A stretch of DNA of 64,000 bases. Source: an uncultured Carboxylicivirga sp. (GTDB lineage Bacteria > Bacteroidota > Bacteroidia > Bacteroidales > Marinilabiliaceae). The notes below the pieces were generated by a model that ran no database searches, had not been told where the DNA came from, and saw only the letters and a program-made list of their open reading frames with translations. The stretch covers positions 1-64,000 of the forward strand of contig CANLLN010000008.1 in NCBI GenBank assembly GCA_947491945.1, given 5' to 3'. A program made the position numbers and the translations under genes. This document shows positions 1 through 10,400 of the stretch, piece after piece. Positions within the stretch are counted from its first letter, which is position 1. Each line of letters begins with the position of its first letter.

Positions 1-1
1 C

Positions 2-151
2 AATTATCAAACACGAAAACAAGCTAATATGTCTTTATTTGAGTATATAGAAACATGGTATAATACAAGACGAAGACATTCGGAATTAAATTACCTTACT
101 CCTATGGAAGTTGGTGATAAACTGAATAATACCGATAAAATGGCCGCATAA
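2..151 (+). CDS. IS3-family transposase (OrfB), C-terminal fragment
   Basis: The window opens inside a reading frame of 49 codons ending at TAA 149-151. Its product contains ETWYNTRRRHSELNYLTP, the classic end of the DDE (rve) integrase domain of IS3-group OrfB transposases, where the W-Y-N-x-x-R-R-H block lies next to the third catalytic acidic residue. The start and most of the gene lie left of the window, so it cannot be judged whether the element is intact. A likely terminal inverted repeat follows directly. Confidence 0.85.
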   Translation, partial: NYQTRKQANMSLFEYIETWYNTRRRHSELNYLTPMEVGDKLNNTDKMAA

Positions 152-161
152 CTTAACTGAA

Positions 162-186
162 TGTCCGAAAAACTATTGCAAGTTCA
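162..186 (+). repeat. Probable right terminal inverted repeat of the IS3-type element
   Basis: Eleven bases after the transposase stop the sequence runs from TGTCCGAAAA to GCAAGTTCA, ending in CA as IS3-family ends do (TG...CA). The left end is outside the window, so the match between the two ends cannot be tested. The boundary is inferred from position and end bases only. Confidence 0.4.
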
Positions 187-191
187 ATATT

Positions 192-234
192 CTCCTCCTT
201 GTGAAGGAGGAGTCCCACGAAGTGGGGAGGTGGT
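192..234. repeat. Double-hairpin interspersed repeat
   Basis: Two adjacent perfect hairpins are visible: CTCCTCCTT/AAGGAGGAG (192-200 and 204-212, 3-base loop) and CCCAC/GTGGG (214-218 and 222-226, loop GAA), followed by GAGGTGG. GC-rich units of this layout are familiar as dispersed intergenic repeats in Bacteroidota genomes (recollection, not checked). There is no second copy that I can see in the window. Confidence 0.5.
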
Positions 235-302
235 TAAATTGGTTAAAAGCAATTTCCCTGGAGAAGAATAAAAGAATACAGTTCGAAATTAATAGCAACT
301 GA

Positions 303-1436
303 ATGACAAAGAGTAAAAACTACATTGGAACTATATTATGCTTGTTGTGCATCTTTGGCTGTAAGCAAGCACCAAAAACGATCATGCCTGGCGAGCTATG
401 GCCTGACAATAATGGTGTTCACATCAATGCCCACGGCGGTGGTATTCTGTTTCACCAGGGTACCTATTACTGGTTTGGCGAGCATAAAATTGAAGGTAAG
501 GCTGGCAACAAAGCCCATGTGGGTGTACATTGTTATTCATCGGATGATTTATGTAACTGGAAAGATGAAGGTATTGCCATGGCTGTTGTGGATGATACAA
601 CAAGCCTGATTGTAAAAGAATGCATTATCGAACGCCCCAAGGTCATTTACAACCCTAAAAATAAGCAGTTCGTCATGTGGTTTCATCACGAGTTAAAAGG
701 CATGGGCTATAAGGCAGCCATGACTGGTCTGGCGGTGAGTGATAAGGCAACTGGACCATACACCTACCTTCGAAGTGTTAACCCGAATGCAAAGCAATGG
801 CCACTTAATTATGCCGATAGTCTGAAAACCAAAGAATATAAGCTGGAGCAAATAAAAAGATGGTCGGCCCAATGGCAGGAAGCTTCACAACAAGGCGTGT
901 TTTTACAGCGTGACTATGAACAGGGACAAATGGCTCGTGACATGACATTGTTTGTTGATGATGATGGGACGGCTTATCACATTTATTCTTCGGAAGAAAA
1001 TCAAACCCTTCATATTGCGGAGTTGACGGATGACTACACCGATTTTACAGGACGATATACGCGTGTGTTAGAGGGTAAATCCAACGAAGCACCAGCTATA
1101 TTTAAGCGAGGTGGTAAGTATTATATGATTAGCTCTGGTTGTACAGGCTGGAAACCTAATCCGGCCAGATCGGCAGTGGCAGCCCATCCCATGGGACCGT
1201 GGACCGAATTAGGTAATCCTTGCCGTGGTACCGAAGAAGAGGTTAAGACTACTTTTCAATCGCAAAGCACCTTTGTTCTTCCTGTGCATGGTAAAGCGGA
1301 TACATACATTTATATGGGAGACCGATGGACGCCTGAGAATGCCATTGATGGCAGATATATCTGGTTGCCAATTGAATTTGAAGATGATAAGCCGGTGATT
1401 CGGTGGATGGATGAGTGGGCAATAAAAGATTTATAA
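303..1436 (+). CDS. Glycoside hydrolase family 43-type lipoprotein (exo-galactanase-like group)
   Basis: A 377-residue lipoprotein: the signal ends in the lipobox LCIFGC. The rest is a five-bladed propeller of the GH43 type. Blade 1 carries HINAHGGGILFHQGTYYW, followed by GEHK. The middle has RDMTLFVDDDGTAYHIYSS, with D213 as the likely pKa-modulating Asp, and NEAPAIFKRGGKYY supplies the likely acid Glu E262. The usual Asp-Pro base at the start of blade 1 is not seen; Asn-Ala-His stands in its place. That pattern is, to my knowledge, typical of the subfamilies containing exo-beta-1,3-galactanases. It probably trims galactose or a related sugar in the periplasm or at the outer membrane. It is the first gene of the catabolic region and is followed 91 bases later by GH95 on the same strand. 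The family is fairly sure; the substrate is not. Confidence 0.8.
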   Translation: MTKSKNYIGTILCLLCIFGCKQAPKTIMPGELWPDNNGVHINAHGGGILFHQGTYYWFGEHKIEGKAGNKAHVGVHCYSSDDLCNWKDEGIAMAVVDDTTSLIVKECIIERPKVIYNPKNKQFVMWFHHELKGMGYKAAMTGLAVSDKATGPYTYLRSVNPNAKQWPLNYADSLKTKEYKLEQIKRWSAQWQEASQQGVFLQRDYEQGQMARDMTLFVDDDGTAYHIYSSEENQTLHIAELTDDYTDFTGRYTRVLEGKSNEAPAIFKRGGKYYMISSGCTGWKPNPARSAVAAHPMGPWTELGNPCRGTEEEVKTTFQSQSTFVLPVHGKADTYIYMGDRWTPENAIDGRYIWLPIEFEDDKPVIRWMDEWAIKDL

Positions 1437-1527
1437 TGCTATTTATCTCAGGCTAAGCTGTAATTTGTAAAACCTATTCAGCTTTTAAACAGAAATTATA
1501 GCTATTGCAGAATTGAAAGGATGTACA

Positions 1528-3864
1528 ATGAAACACTTCATAAAGATCTCAGTATTATTAGTGCTGACAGGAGTATTTGTCTGTGAACAACCTCAATTAT
1601 CAGATCCAATTTTTACACTCTGGTACACCCAACCAGCTACCGACTGGCAATCAGAAGCCTTACCCATAGGTAACGGTTATATGGGAGCCATGTTTTTCGG
1701 TGGTATCGAAAAGGAGCAAATCCAGTTTACGGAAGGTACTTTGTGGAGCGGTGGCCCGGGTAGCGGGGAAGAATACAATTACGGGATTAAAAAAGAGGCC
1801 TGGAAATATCTGGCCGAAGTACGTCGTTTGTTGGATGCCGGTATGATGGATGACGCTCATCGACTGGCCAACAGAGAATTAACTGGTTCCATATATAAGG
1901 CCCAGGATTCAGAATCTCCTTTTGGTAATTATGGGGCGCAGCAAACCATGGGGGATGTCTTTGTGGAGGTGCATCACAAAGGTGAAGCCGCAGAATATCG
2001 ACGGGAACTGGATATCGAAAATGCCTTAGGTCGTGTAAGCTATAAAATTGGCGAAACGAATTACAAGCGTCAATACTTTGCTTCCTACCCGGCCAAAACC
2101 CTTGTTTATCGCTTTGAAGCGGATAAGCCAACAGCTTATTCGGTTCAATTTAAAACGCCCCATGTAAAGAACAAAGAATCATTCGACAATATGGTTTATT
2201 CTTTCCGGGGAGAGGTAGCTGATAATGGTATGCAGTTTGAAACCTGCCTGAAAATAGAAACAGATGGTACTGTGAACTATAAGGATGGAAAAATAGACGT
2301 AGTCGGTGCAGGGTATTTGAATATGTACCATGTGGCCGCTACCGATTATATCAACCAGTACCCCGATTACACGGGCAATGATTTTATGGCTGACAATAAA
2401 AAGGTGCTTCAAAACATAGGAAGTAAATCATACGAAGAGTTGCTAACTGAGCATCAAAATGATTACAAAGCCCTATATAATAGAGTTCAGCTGGAGCTGG
2501 GTGACAATGCTAGGGATAGCATTCCCACGGATGTCCGCCTGGAAGACTATTCCAAAGGAATCTCTGACTTAGGTATTGAGGAATTGTATTTTCAATTCGG
2601 ACGTTACATGATGATTTCATCGTCACGCCCTGGTACAATGCCCATGAACCTGCAGGGGAAATGGAATAACAGCACCAATCCAGCCTGGGCCTGTGATTAC
2701 CACATGAATATCAATCAGCAAATGTTGTATTGGCCGGCTGAAGTGACTAACCTTAGCGATTGTCACGAGCCGCTATTCGATTACATGGAGACCTTGGTAG
2801 AGCCAGGGCGAATCTCAGCGAAGGAGTTTTATAATACACGTGGCTGGGCCGTTAACACCATGAATAACCCCTTTGGTTATACATCGCCAGGCTGGCAATT
2901 TCCATGGGGAGCTTTCCCGGGTGGGGCGGCCTGGTTATGCCGGCACCTTTGGGAGCATTATGAATTTACCCAGGACAAACAGTTTTTGGAACAAATGGCT
3001 TATCCATTAATGAAAGAAGCGGCTCTGTTCTGGATGGATTACCTGATAGAAGATGAGAATGGCTACCTGGTGTCATCACCATCTTACTCGCCTGAGCATG
3101 GCGGTATTTCGCGTGGAGCATCTATGGACCATCAAATAGCCTGGGACTTATTGAACAACTGTATGGCAGCTTGTGAGGTATTGGCCATGGATGAAGAATT
3201 TAAAATGGAGGCCCAGCGTATTCACGACTTAATTTCGCCGCCAACCATTGGTAGTTGGGGACAATTACAAGAGTGGAAAGAAGATGTGGACGACCCCAAT
3301 AACAAGCACCGTCACGTGTCGCATTTGTATGCGTTTCACCCGGGTAAACAAATCTCCATGGAACTTACACCGGAACTGGCTGAAGCAGCTAAAGTGAGCT
3401 TAAATGCTCGTGGCGATGATGGTACAGGATGGTCACTGGCCTGGAAAGTAAATTTCTGGGCACGATTTAAAGATGGCGATCATGCCTATAAATTGATTAG
3501 GCGTCTTTTGAAACCTCAGGGAAAGCAGGCTGGAGGTGGAACCTATTCAAATTTGTTTTGTGCTCACCCGCCATTTCAACTGGATGGTAATATGGGGGCA
3601 ACAGCAGGTATGGCTGAGATGTTATTGCAATCCCATGCGGATGTTATCGACTTATTACCTGCATTACCTTCTGCATGGACTGATGGGCATGTGAAAGGTT
3701 TAAAAGCACGAGGAGGGTATAAGATTGATTTGGAGTGGAAAGGTGGTAAGCTATTGAATGCAATAGTTATCGCATCAGCTGAGGGAGAATGTATCATCAG
3801 CTATCAGTATAAAAAGCAGAGGAGAGCTATGAAAAAGGGTGAGGTGTGGAAAATAAAAATATAG
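1528..3864 (+). CDS. Glycoside hydrolase family 95 (alpha-L-fucosidase / alpha-L-galactosidase)
   Basis: About 778 residues when started at the ATG at 1528, which gives a clean signal [20 protein letters not shown] with a possible lipid-anchored Cys. An in-frame ATG at 1513 would add five residues. GH95 hallmarks are the N-terminal [15 protein letters not shown] block and [14 protein letters not shown]. The catalytic barrel contains [14 protein letters not shown], whose two Asn (394 and 396) correspond to the water-activating Asn pair of the family. Near the C-terminus [15 protein letters not shown] holds the likely catalytic Asp D686. GH95 enzymes invert alpha-1,2-linked L-fucose or L-galactose. 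Because the neighbourhood looks built for red-algal galactan, L-galactose removal is as plausible as fucose removal. Length and motifs look intact. Confidence 0.9.
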   Translation: MKHFIKISVLLVLTGVFVCEQPQLSDPIFTLWYTQPATDWQSEALPIGNGYMGAMFFGGIEKEQIQFTEGTLWSGGPGSGEEYNYGIKKEAWKYLAEVRRLLDAGMMDDAHRLANRELTGSIYKAQDSESPFGNYGAQQTMGDVFVEVHHKGEAAEYRRELDIENALGRVSYKIGETNYKRQYFASYPAKTLVYRFEADKPTAYSVQFKTPHVKNKESFDNMVYSFRGEVADNGMQFETCLKIETDGTVNYKDGKIDVVGAGYLNMYHVAATDYINQYPDYTGNDFMADNKKVLQNIGSKSYEELLTEHQNDYKALYNRVQLELGDNARDSIPTDVRLEDYSKGISDLGIEELYFQFGRYMMISSSRPGTMPMNLQGKWNNSTNPAWACDYHMNINQQMLYWPAEVTNLSDCHEPLFDYMETLVEPGRISAKEFYNTRGWAVNTMNNPFGYTSPGWQFPWGAFPGGAAWLCRHLWEHYEFTQDKQFLEQMAYPLMKEAALFWMDYLIEDENGYLVSSPSYSPEHGGISRGASMDHQIAWDLLNNCMAACEVLAMDEEFKMEAQRIHDLISPPTIGSWGQLQEWKEDVDDPNNKHRHVSHLYAFHPGKQISMELTPELAEAAKVSLNARGDDGTGWSLAWKVNFWARFKDGDHAYKLIRRLLKPQGKQAGGGTYSNLFCAHPPFQLDGNMGATAGMAEMLLQSHADVIDLLPALPSAWTDGHVKGLKARGGYKIDLEWKGGKLLNAIVIASAEGECIISYQYKKQRRAMKKGEVWKIKI

Positions 3865-3899
3865 TCAAAATATTAGCTGTTTAAACTACTCATCCATAA

Positions 3900-4298
3900 A
3901 CTCCTGTCTCACCCTGAGGAAGGAATTTATGGAAATGGACTCAACATGATTATGTTTGAATTCTATCATATTTTTGGCAAATATTTATCAATTATATGCA
4001 CAAAACAACGTGACTTGTTTATATAAAATAGCAAGATACCCCTTCAGATAATCTTATCTGCTCTTACGTCTATGCTTTTGCAACAATCGCAAACAAATAA
4101 ATTAAGTTTGAATTAACTATTCATAAAATATCAAATACGTTTGTGCTCTCTTTTTCTTAAAACTGTTAAGTTTTTGTAGATTATCTGCTCTTTCTAAATA
4201 TTATATAGTCATACATTTACGTTGCTAATTAATTTCAAATCTTAAGTGTCATGATGAAAAAATTTACATTTCTGTTGCTGCTCTTTCTGGCAAGCAAC
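3900..4298 (+). repeat. Long direct repeat, copy 1 (degenerate hairpin + leader + signal-peptide start)
   Basis: This stretch is close to identical with 7032-7433. It begins with a decayed copy of the CTCCTGTCTC...GAG hairpin and includes a palindrome-like TCAACATGATTATGTT (3941-3956). It runs through the AT-rich leader and the first 16 codons of the next gene. It shows that the two following beta-helix genes were duplicated together with their promoter region. No gene lies in 3865-4250. Confidence 0.85.
4136..4143 (+). promoter_or_regulatory. Candidate Bacteroidetes -7 promoter box
   Basis: TACGTTTG matches the Bacteroidetes -7 consensus TAnnTTTG about 107 bases before the ATG of the beta-helix gene. 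A TTTG at 4107-4110 could serve as the -33 element, but the spacing is longer than usual. The second repeat copy has TTCGTTTG at 7271-7278, one mismatch. Suggestive only. Confidence 0.3.
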
Positions 4299-7007
4299 AT
4301 GAGTATTAATGCACAAATGCTTCTAACTCTGGAAGCCGAAAACGCCACATTATCGGATGGTTATTCGATAGTGAGCAAAGAATTTGCTTCAGGAGGAAGC
4401 TTTGTCAAATTAAAAAATTCTTCCCCACAAGGATCATTAGTGTTTACAGTTGCAAACGTAGATTCAGCCGGAACCTATAAGTTACATGTATTTAGCTTTA
4501 ACGGGGGCTCAACTGTTGATGCTTTAATTTCTGTAAATGGTGGTGCTGCAACAACTATTGCTGTTCAGCCCTCCAATTGGGCGTATCTAGATTCAGCAAA
4601 AGTAACTTATCTGGATGTGGATCTAGTTGCCGGGAACAATACCATTGCTTTAACAGCAACTTCTGCCACAAATGTATTGGTAGATAAAATTGTTGTTTCT
4701 GAATATTTTAACGACTATTATTTTAGTGAATCAGGTAACGATGCCAATGATGGAAGCATTGATTCCCCTTGGCGAACTCTTGCAAAAGCAACGGCCATTA
4801 CCAACAAAACAAGCAATGGAGGTATTGTATTGCCCGGCGACAAAATCCTTTTCAAGTCAGGTGATACTTTTGAAGGAAATTTCCTGGTAAAATGTTCAGG
4901 TACTGTTGATCGTCCAATCGAAATTAGCTCTTATGGAATAGGCGAACTACCAATTCTTTCAGGTTCAGGTACCATTGAAGGCGGAGATTATTTTGAGGCT
5001 ATAAAATTAGTTAATACTTCAAACATTGTAGTATCAAAACTTTGGGTTAAGAACGACCGTCAAGTTGACGGACGCTATACATGGGGTGAAACCAATGCTT
5101 ACGGCATTTTAGTTTATGCCAACAAGTGGGGCGGAGTGTCATCAAACCTTACTTTTCGCGATCTGAAAATAACCGATGTATTTGGTTTGAGTTTGCCGGC
5201 AGATTTCGATGAATTAAATGTAACCGGATTACGCTTTGATTCGGACAGTAGTGAAGTGAATACAGAAGTAAGTATTAAAGATGTACTTATAGAAAACTGT
5301 TATTTTAACAATATTGGTAAAGCCGGAGTGTGGTCGGTGCATAAAGGTGTAGATGGTGGGGTTGATTCGGTCAATCGAAGTGCGAATTTTATAATCCGTA
5401 ACAATACCTTTTACAAAACCGGGGGGTCAGGCATTATTCTTTCTAAAGTTTATAATGCTTTGGTCGAAAACAATGATTTTGACCATTCAGGTTATAGCGA
5501 TGGTATTGAGACGCGTTTGGCGGGACGTGGTAGTGGAATGTGGGTGTTTAAGTGTGTGAATGTTGTCGGTCAGTATAATCGCTCCATAAGTGTTAGAGGT
5601 TCCGGTGACTCCTACGGAATGCACATTGATTTTGGTAATAAAAACATTTTCTATCAGTATAATTACAGTGAAGACAGTGAAGGTGGTTTCTGTGAAGTTT
5701 TAGGTGATAACCACAATGTGACTTACCGATTCAATGTAAGTGTCAACGATGGTTTCAGAGATAACCATGGTTGTACTATTTGGACATCTGGATACGTAGG
5801 CACAGGCAATTCGCCGGTTCCGTCAAACGATGTTTACGTATATAATAATTCCATTTACCTGGATGCAAACCGAACTCCTGATTTTTCTCTTTTTAGCGAA
5901 AATACTTATATCTATAACAATATCTTTAAACAAACCGGAAGTGGAATGATCGGACAAAGTGTTGATATAGATATTCAGAATGATGGTGAATTTATCGTAT
6001 CGAACAACCTATTTAGTGGAAATATCAGCTCAATATTTAAAAATTACGACAGCAACCCAGTGAATGCCGATCCAATGTTTGTGAATGAGGGAGCAACGAA
6101 TATTAACGGATACACTATTTTATCCGGAAGTCCAGCAATAGATGCCGGAACTACTTTCCCTGAGCCTGTTTTTCCTATGGCAGGTCAAGGCATATTCAAA
6201 GATGTAACCATGTATCCTACATTTGATATTTATGGTAATGATATAGATTTGAGTTCCTTTTTGCCAAACATAGGAGCAGATAATAACTACAACAGCAAAA
6301 TTGATCCGTTGGCAGTCAATGTACTAAACCACGACTTTGAACAGGGTTTGCAATACTGGAACACATGGGGAACGGGCACTGTAACCACTGAAACTTCAAC
6401 GCCTTTTGCCGGAACCTCCTCGCTTAAGGTTGTTGGATACGGCGGTGTTAACCAATGGATTAATACTAAGCCTGCAACCGATTATCAGGTAACTTTTACT
6501 GCAAAAGTTGATAATGCGTCGATTCCTGTAAAGTTCACAATGGCAGATGCTAACAATGTGGCTTATTTTACACAGGATATCGTTAATACTAATTACACAG
6601 AACATACCATCTCTTTTAAAACAAAAGCCAACCATGAAACTTCAAAAATAGGTTTTTGGAGACCTTCGGGTTCAATAGGTGGTGCTTATCTTGATAACAT
6701 TAGTATTGTAGAATCAACACTCAAGAGTGCCGAAATAGCAACTGATTTGATTAAAAATGTAAATGAACAAGAAGTTATTGTCTATCCAAATCCTACATCA
6801 GACAAGATGACCGTCCTAGGTCTTTTGGGTGAAACAAGCTTGTTGATCTATAACCTGATGGGGAGTCAGGTGTTAAGCCAAATGCATGATGCTAATAAGA
6901 ATGGTTCTGCTACAATATCTGTTAACCATCTGGCAAAAGGCACCTACCTGCTTATAGTAACAGATGAAACAGGTAAGAGAGTTACTAAAAAACTAGTAAT
7001 AAAATAA
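4251..7007 (+). CDS. T9SS-secreted parallel beta-helix protein with CBM6-like and CBM4/9-like modules
   Basis: 918 residues. A signal peptide (MMKKFTFLLLLFLASN, cut near AQ) is followed by a CBM6-like beta-sandwich (about 22-155, LTLEAENATL). A right-handed parallel beta-helix core spans about 156-685, with repeated N-N-x-F / I-x-N-N strands. A CBM4/9-like module (about 690-825, NHDFEQGLQYWN) and a T9SS sorting domain (about 845-918, VYPNPTSDKM to KKLVIK) complete it. The core block GSGDSYGMHIDFGNKN and QYNYSEDSEGGF is shared with three other proteins in this window and closest to the one at 33175. Such helices are typical of polysaccharide lyases and some hydrolases (for example GH82 and some fucanases). 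I cannot assign a known CAZy family. It presumably cuts or binds the target polysaccharide outside the cell. Confidence 0.8.
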   Translation: MMKKFTFLLLLFLASNMSINAQMLLTLEAENATLSDGYSIVSKEFASGGSFVKLKNSSPQGSLVFTVANVDSAGTYKLHVFSFNGGSTVDALISVNGGAATTIAVQPSNWAYLDSAKVTYLDVDLVAGNNTIALTATSATNVLVDKIVVSEYFNDYYFSESGNDANDGSIDSPWRTLAKATAITNKTSNGGIVLPGDKILFKSGDTFEGNFLVKCSGTVDRPIEISSYGIGELPILSGSGTIEGGDYFEAIKLVNTSNIVVSKLWVKNDRQVDGRYTWGETNAYGILVYANKWGGVSSNLTFRDLKITDVFGLSLPADFDELNVTGLRFDSDSSEVNTEVSIKDVLIENCYFNNIGKAGVWSVHKGVDGGVDSVNRSANFIIRNNTFYKTGGSGIILSKVYNALVENNDFDHSGYSDGIETRLAGRGSGMWVFKCVNVVGQYNRSISVRGSGDSYGMHIDFGNKNIFYQYNYSEDSEGGFCEVLGDNHNVTYRFNVSVNDGFRDNHGCTIWTSGYVGTGNSPVPSNDVYVYNNSIYLDANRTPDFSLFSENTYIYNNIFKQTGSGMIGQSVDIDIQNDGEFIVSNNLFSGNISSIFKNYDSNPVNADPMFVNEGATNINGYTILSGSPAIDAGTTFPEPVFPMAGQGIFKDVTMYPTFDIYGNDIDLSSFLPNIGADNNYNSKIDPLAVNVLNHDFEQGLQYWNTWGTGTVTTETSTPFAGTSSLKVVGYGGVNQWINTKPATDYQVTFTAKVDNASIPVKFTMADANNVAYFTQDIVNTNYTEHTISFKTKANHETSKIGFWRPSGSIGGAYLDNISIVESTLKSAEIATDLIKNVNEQEVIVYPNPTSDKMTVLGLLGETSLLIYNLMGSQVLSQMHDANKNGSATISVNHLAKGTYLLIVTDETGKRVTKKLVIK

Positions 7008-7031
7008 ACTGTTTTTCTAACTATTTATTCC

Positions 7032-7064
7032 ACTCCTGTCTCGCCTTGAGGCAGGAGTTTTTTT
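7032..7064 (+). terminator. Rho-independent terminator
   Basis: The hairpin ACTCCTG-T-CTC / GAG-G-CAGGAGT is followed by seven T, 24 bases after the stop of the first tandem beta-helix gene. An almost identical hairpin follows the second copy (10851), and a decayed one precedes the first (3900). Confidence 0.85.
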
Positions 7065-7433
7065 AGAATAGAACTCAACATGATCATGTTTGAATTCTAT
7101 CATATTTTCGACAAATATTTATCAATTATACGCACAAAACAACGTGACTTGTTTAAATAAAATAGCAAGATTCCCCTTCAGATAACCTCTGTCTGCTCTG
7201 ACGTTTATACTTTTTCAACAATCGCAAACAAACAAATTAAATTTGAATTAACTATTCATGAAAAATCAAATTCGTTTGTACTGTCTATTTGTTAAAACTG
7301 TTAAGTTTCTGTAGATTATCTGCTCTTCTTAAATATTACATTATCATACATTTACATTGCTAATTAATTTCAAATCTTAAGTGTCATGATGAAAAAATTT
7401 ACATTTCTGTTGCTGCTCTTTCTGGCAAGCAAC
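7032..7433 (+). repeat. Long direct repeat, copy 2
   Basis: Near-identical partner of 3900-4298. It contains an intact terminator hairpin, a perfect palindrome AACATGATCATGTT (7077-7090), the AT-rich leader and the same signal-peptide coding start. The similarity drops after codon 16 of the following gene. The intergenic part 7065-7385 holds no gene. Confidence 0.85.
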
Positions 7434-10400
7434 CTCCGTACTAATGCACAAACCTTTCTTACTATTGAAGCAGAAAATGCTACCCTTTCTGATAGTTACG
7501 ATTTAGTAGCTAAAGAATTTGCTTCGGGGGGAAACTTCGTAAAACTAAAAAACACCTCACCTGAAGGAAAAATGGAATTTGTGGTGCCCAATGTTTCAAC
7601 TGCCGGCACTTATAAACTACATGTCTATTCTTTCAATGGAGGAATAAGTACTGAGGCTCTGTTATCAGTAAATGGTGTTGCGGCATCAACTGTTACACTT
7701 CAACCATCCAATTGGGCTTATGAGGACTCTGCCAAAGTTACCTACTTAGATATTAATTTGGAAGCAGGTAATAATACTGTTGAAATTGCTGCTACTTCCG
7801 CTGTCAATGTTTTAATTGACAAAGTTGCTATTAGCGAATATTTCAATGTTTATTATGTGAGTACAAGTGGAAGCGATGCCAACAATGGAAGCGTTAGTTC
7901 GCCTTGGCAAACCATTGCTAAGGTTAATGAGGCAGCAGCCACAGATGCTAATGGAGGATATTTAGGATCCGGTGATAAAGTGCTGTTTAAACGTGGAGAT
8001 TATTTTGAGGGTCAACTTTTGCTTAACCGCTCAGGAACAGCCGATCGTCCAATTGAAATTGGCAGCTATGGAGCAGGTGAACTCCCTGTTTTATCAGGCT
8101 CGGGAACTACCCTGGCCAGCGACTATATCGAAGCTGTAAAAATGACTAATACCAGTCATATTCTTGTTAACAACATCTGGATTAAAAACGACCGCCAGAA
8201 TATGGGAACTATTACATGGGGCACCAATACGGCCTATGGTATTAAAGTGATTGCAAATAAATGGGGTGGTGTTAGTGAGGGTCTTACTTTCCGCAACCTT
8301 AAGATTACGGATGTATTTGGTATCAATATGCTTGACTGGGAAGGAAAATTTACCCTTGACTATTACACAGCTAAAGGTATTTTCTTCGATGCGACAGCAG
8401 ATGATCCTGAATTAGGAGAAGTAAGAATCAATGATGTATTAATTGAGAACTGCTATTTCTACAATCTTGGAAGTACAGCCATTAGTTGCAGAAATTTAAA
8501 TCCGGCCAACAATCCCATAAGCGAGGAAGGCAGAAATATGAACTATGTTATCCGCAACAATACTTTTGAGCAATTAGGTGGCGATGGTGTTGTATTTGCC
8601 TCGGTTTGCAATGGTCTTGTTGAAAAAAATACTTTCATTGATTTGGGTCTGGGAGATAAAAATTCATCTACCGACAGATTATACGGGCGTGGAGAAGGTT
8701 GTTGGATTTGGGATTCGCATAATATCATTGTGCAATTTAATAAACAGTTAAGAAACAGTGGTTTTGGTGATACTTACGGTGCAGGCGGACATGTTGATTT
8801 CTTCTGTAAAAATGCAATCTTCCAATATAATTACAGCGAAGAAACAGCAGGAGGTTTTTGTGAAATTCTTGGGGATTGCGAAAACAGCACGTTCCGCTAC
8901 AATGTAAGTGTAAACGATGGGTACCGAGATTTTCACGGATATTCAATCTGGGTCTCAGGATATGTAGGTACTGATCAAACTCCCGTTCGTTCAAACAATA
9001 ACTATATTTACAACAACACTATTTATATTGATAAAGCATACACACCCGATATTTCAATTTGGGCTGAAAACACTTATGTTTACAACAATATTTTTAAAGC
9101 CGTTAATGGAGGACAAATTGGTGCTACTGGTGTTGATATTGATATAGCTTCAGGCAGCGAGCTGGTGGTGGCCAATAACCTTTTCTATGGTGATGTTGCT
9201 TCAGCATTTACTAATTTGGATAATTCCAAGATTACAGGCGTTGATCCTCAGTTTGTAAACCAAGGCTCAGGCGATATTTTTGGTTATCAGATTCAGCCTG
9301 GAAGTGCTGTTATTGATGCCGGTACAACTTTCCCTGAACCAACTTTTCCAATGGCTGGGCAAGGCATTTTTAAGAATATTTCATTGAATGCAGCCACAGA
9401 TATCTACGGCAATGCTGTAGATATAAATAATCTGTTACCAAATATAGGTGCTGATAATAACTACAATTCCGGAATTGACCCAAGTGCTGTAAGCGGAGTT
9501 TCAGTTTCTCCTCAGAGCGGCACGATAACTGTGGGAGGAACACTGCAATTAACCGAAACAGTAATGCCTTCACAGGCAGCAAACAAAAGTGTTACATGGT
9601 TGAGCGACAATACTTCTGTAGCAACTGTTGATGCCAACGGATTAGTTACTGCTGTAAGTGAAGGTACTGCAATAATAACAGTAACTACTGTAGATGGCGG
9701 TTTTACTGCAACGGCTGATATTACCGTTACTGCTCAGGTGGTCACCGAATTACTTAACGCTAGCTTTGAAGATGGATTAACCAACTGGAATACATGGAAC
9801 AACCCAACAATAGTGTCGGATGCTGTATATGGCAGTAAGGCCGTTAAATTAACAGGAAAAGGCTCTGTTAACCAATGGGTAGATGTAAAACCAAATACCA
9901 CCTATACTTTATCAGCTTTTGCAAAAGTAAGCGATCCTCAAAACGATAGAGTTGTACTAGGTGTTGAAGATGCAAGTGGCACTGCTTTGGGCTTTATTGA
10001 TATTTATGACACTAATTATACAGCGCACAGACTGATGTTTACCACCGGAGCTAACGATGTAACGGCCAAAGTTTATTTCTGGCGACCGGCGAATGGTGTG
10101 AATGATGCTTATTGTGACGAAATGATTATTGATGAAACTGCTTATATTTTAAATAGTGATTTTGAAAAAGGATTACACGCATGGGATTATTATGGCGGAA
10201 CAGCAATTGAAACCTTAAGTCCTGTTGCCGGAACAAGCTCTTTATTAATTGATGGGAAAGGTGGATCAAGCCAATGGATAAAAACAAAAGGGGCTACTAC
10301 TTACGAAATTACTTTTACTACCTTGGTAACGGATGTTTCAAAAACAGCAAAATTCCATGTGAAGAACTCAGCAGGAACAAAATATTTTGAAGTAGAGCTT

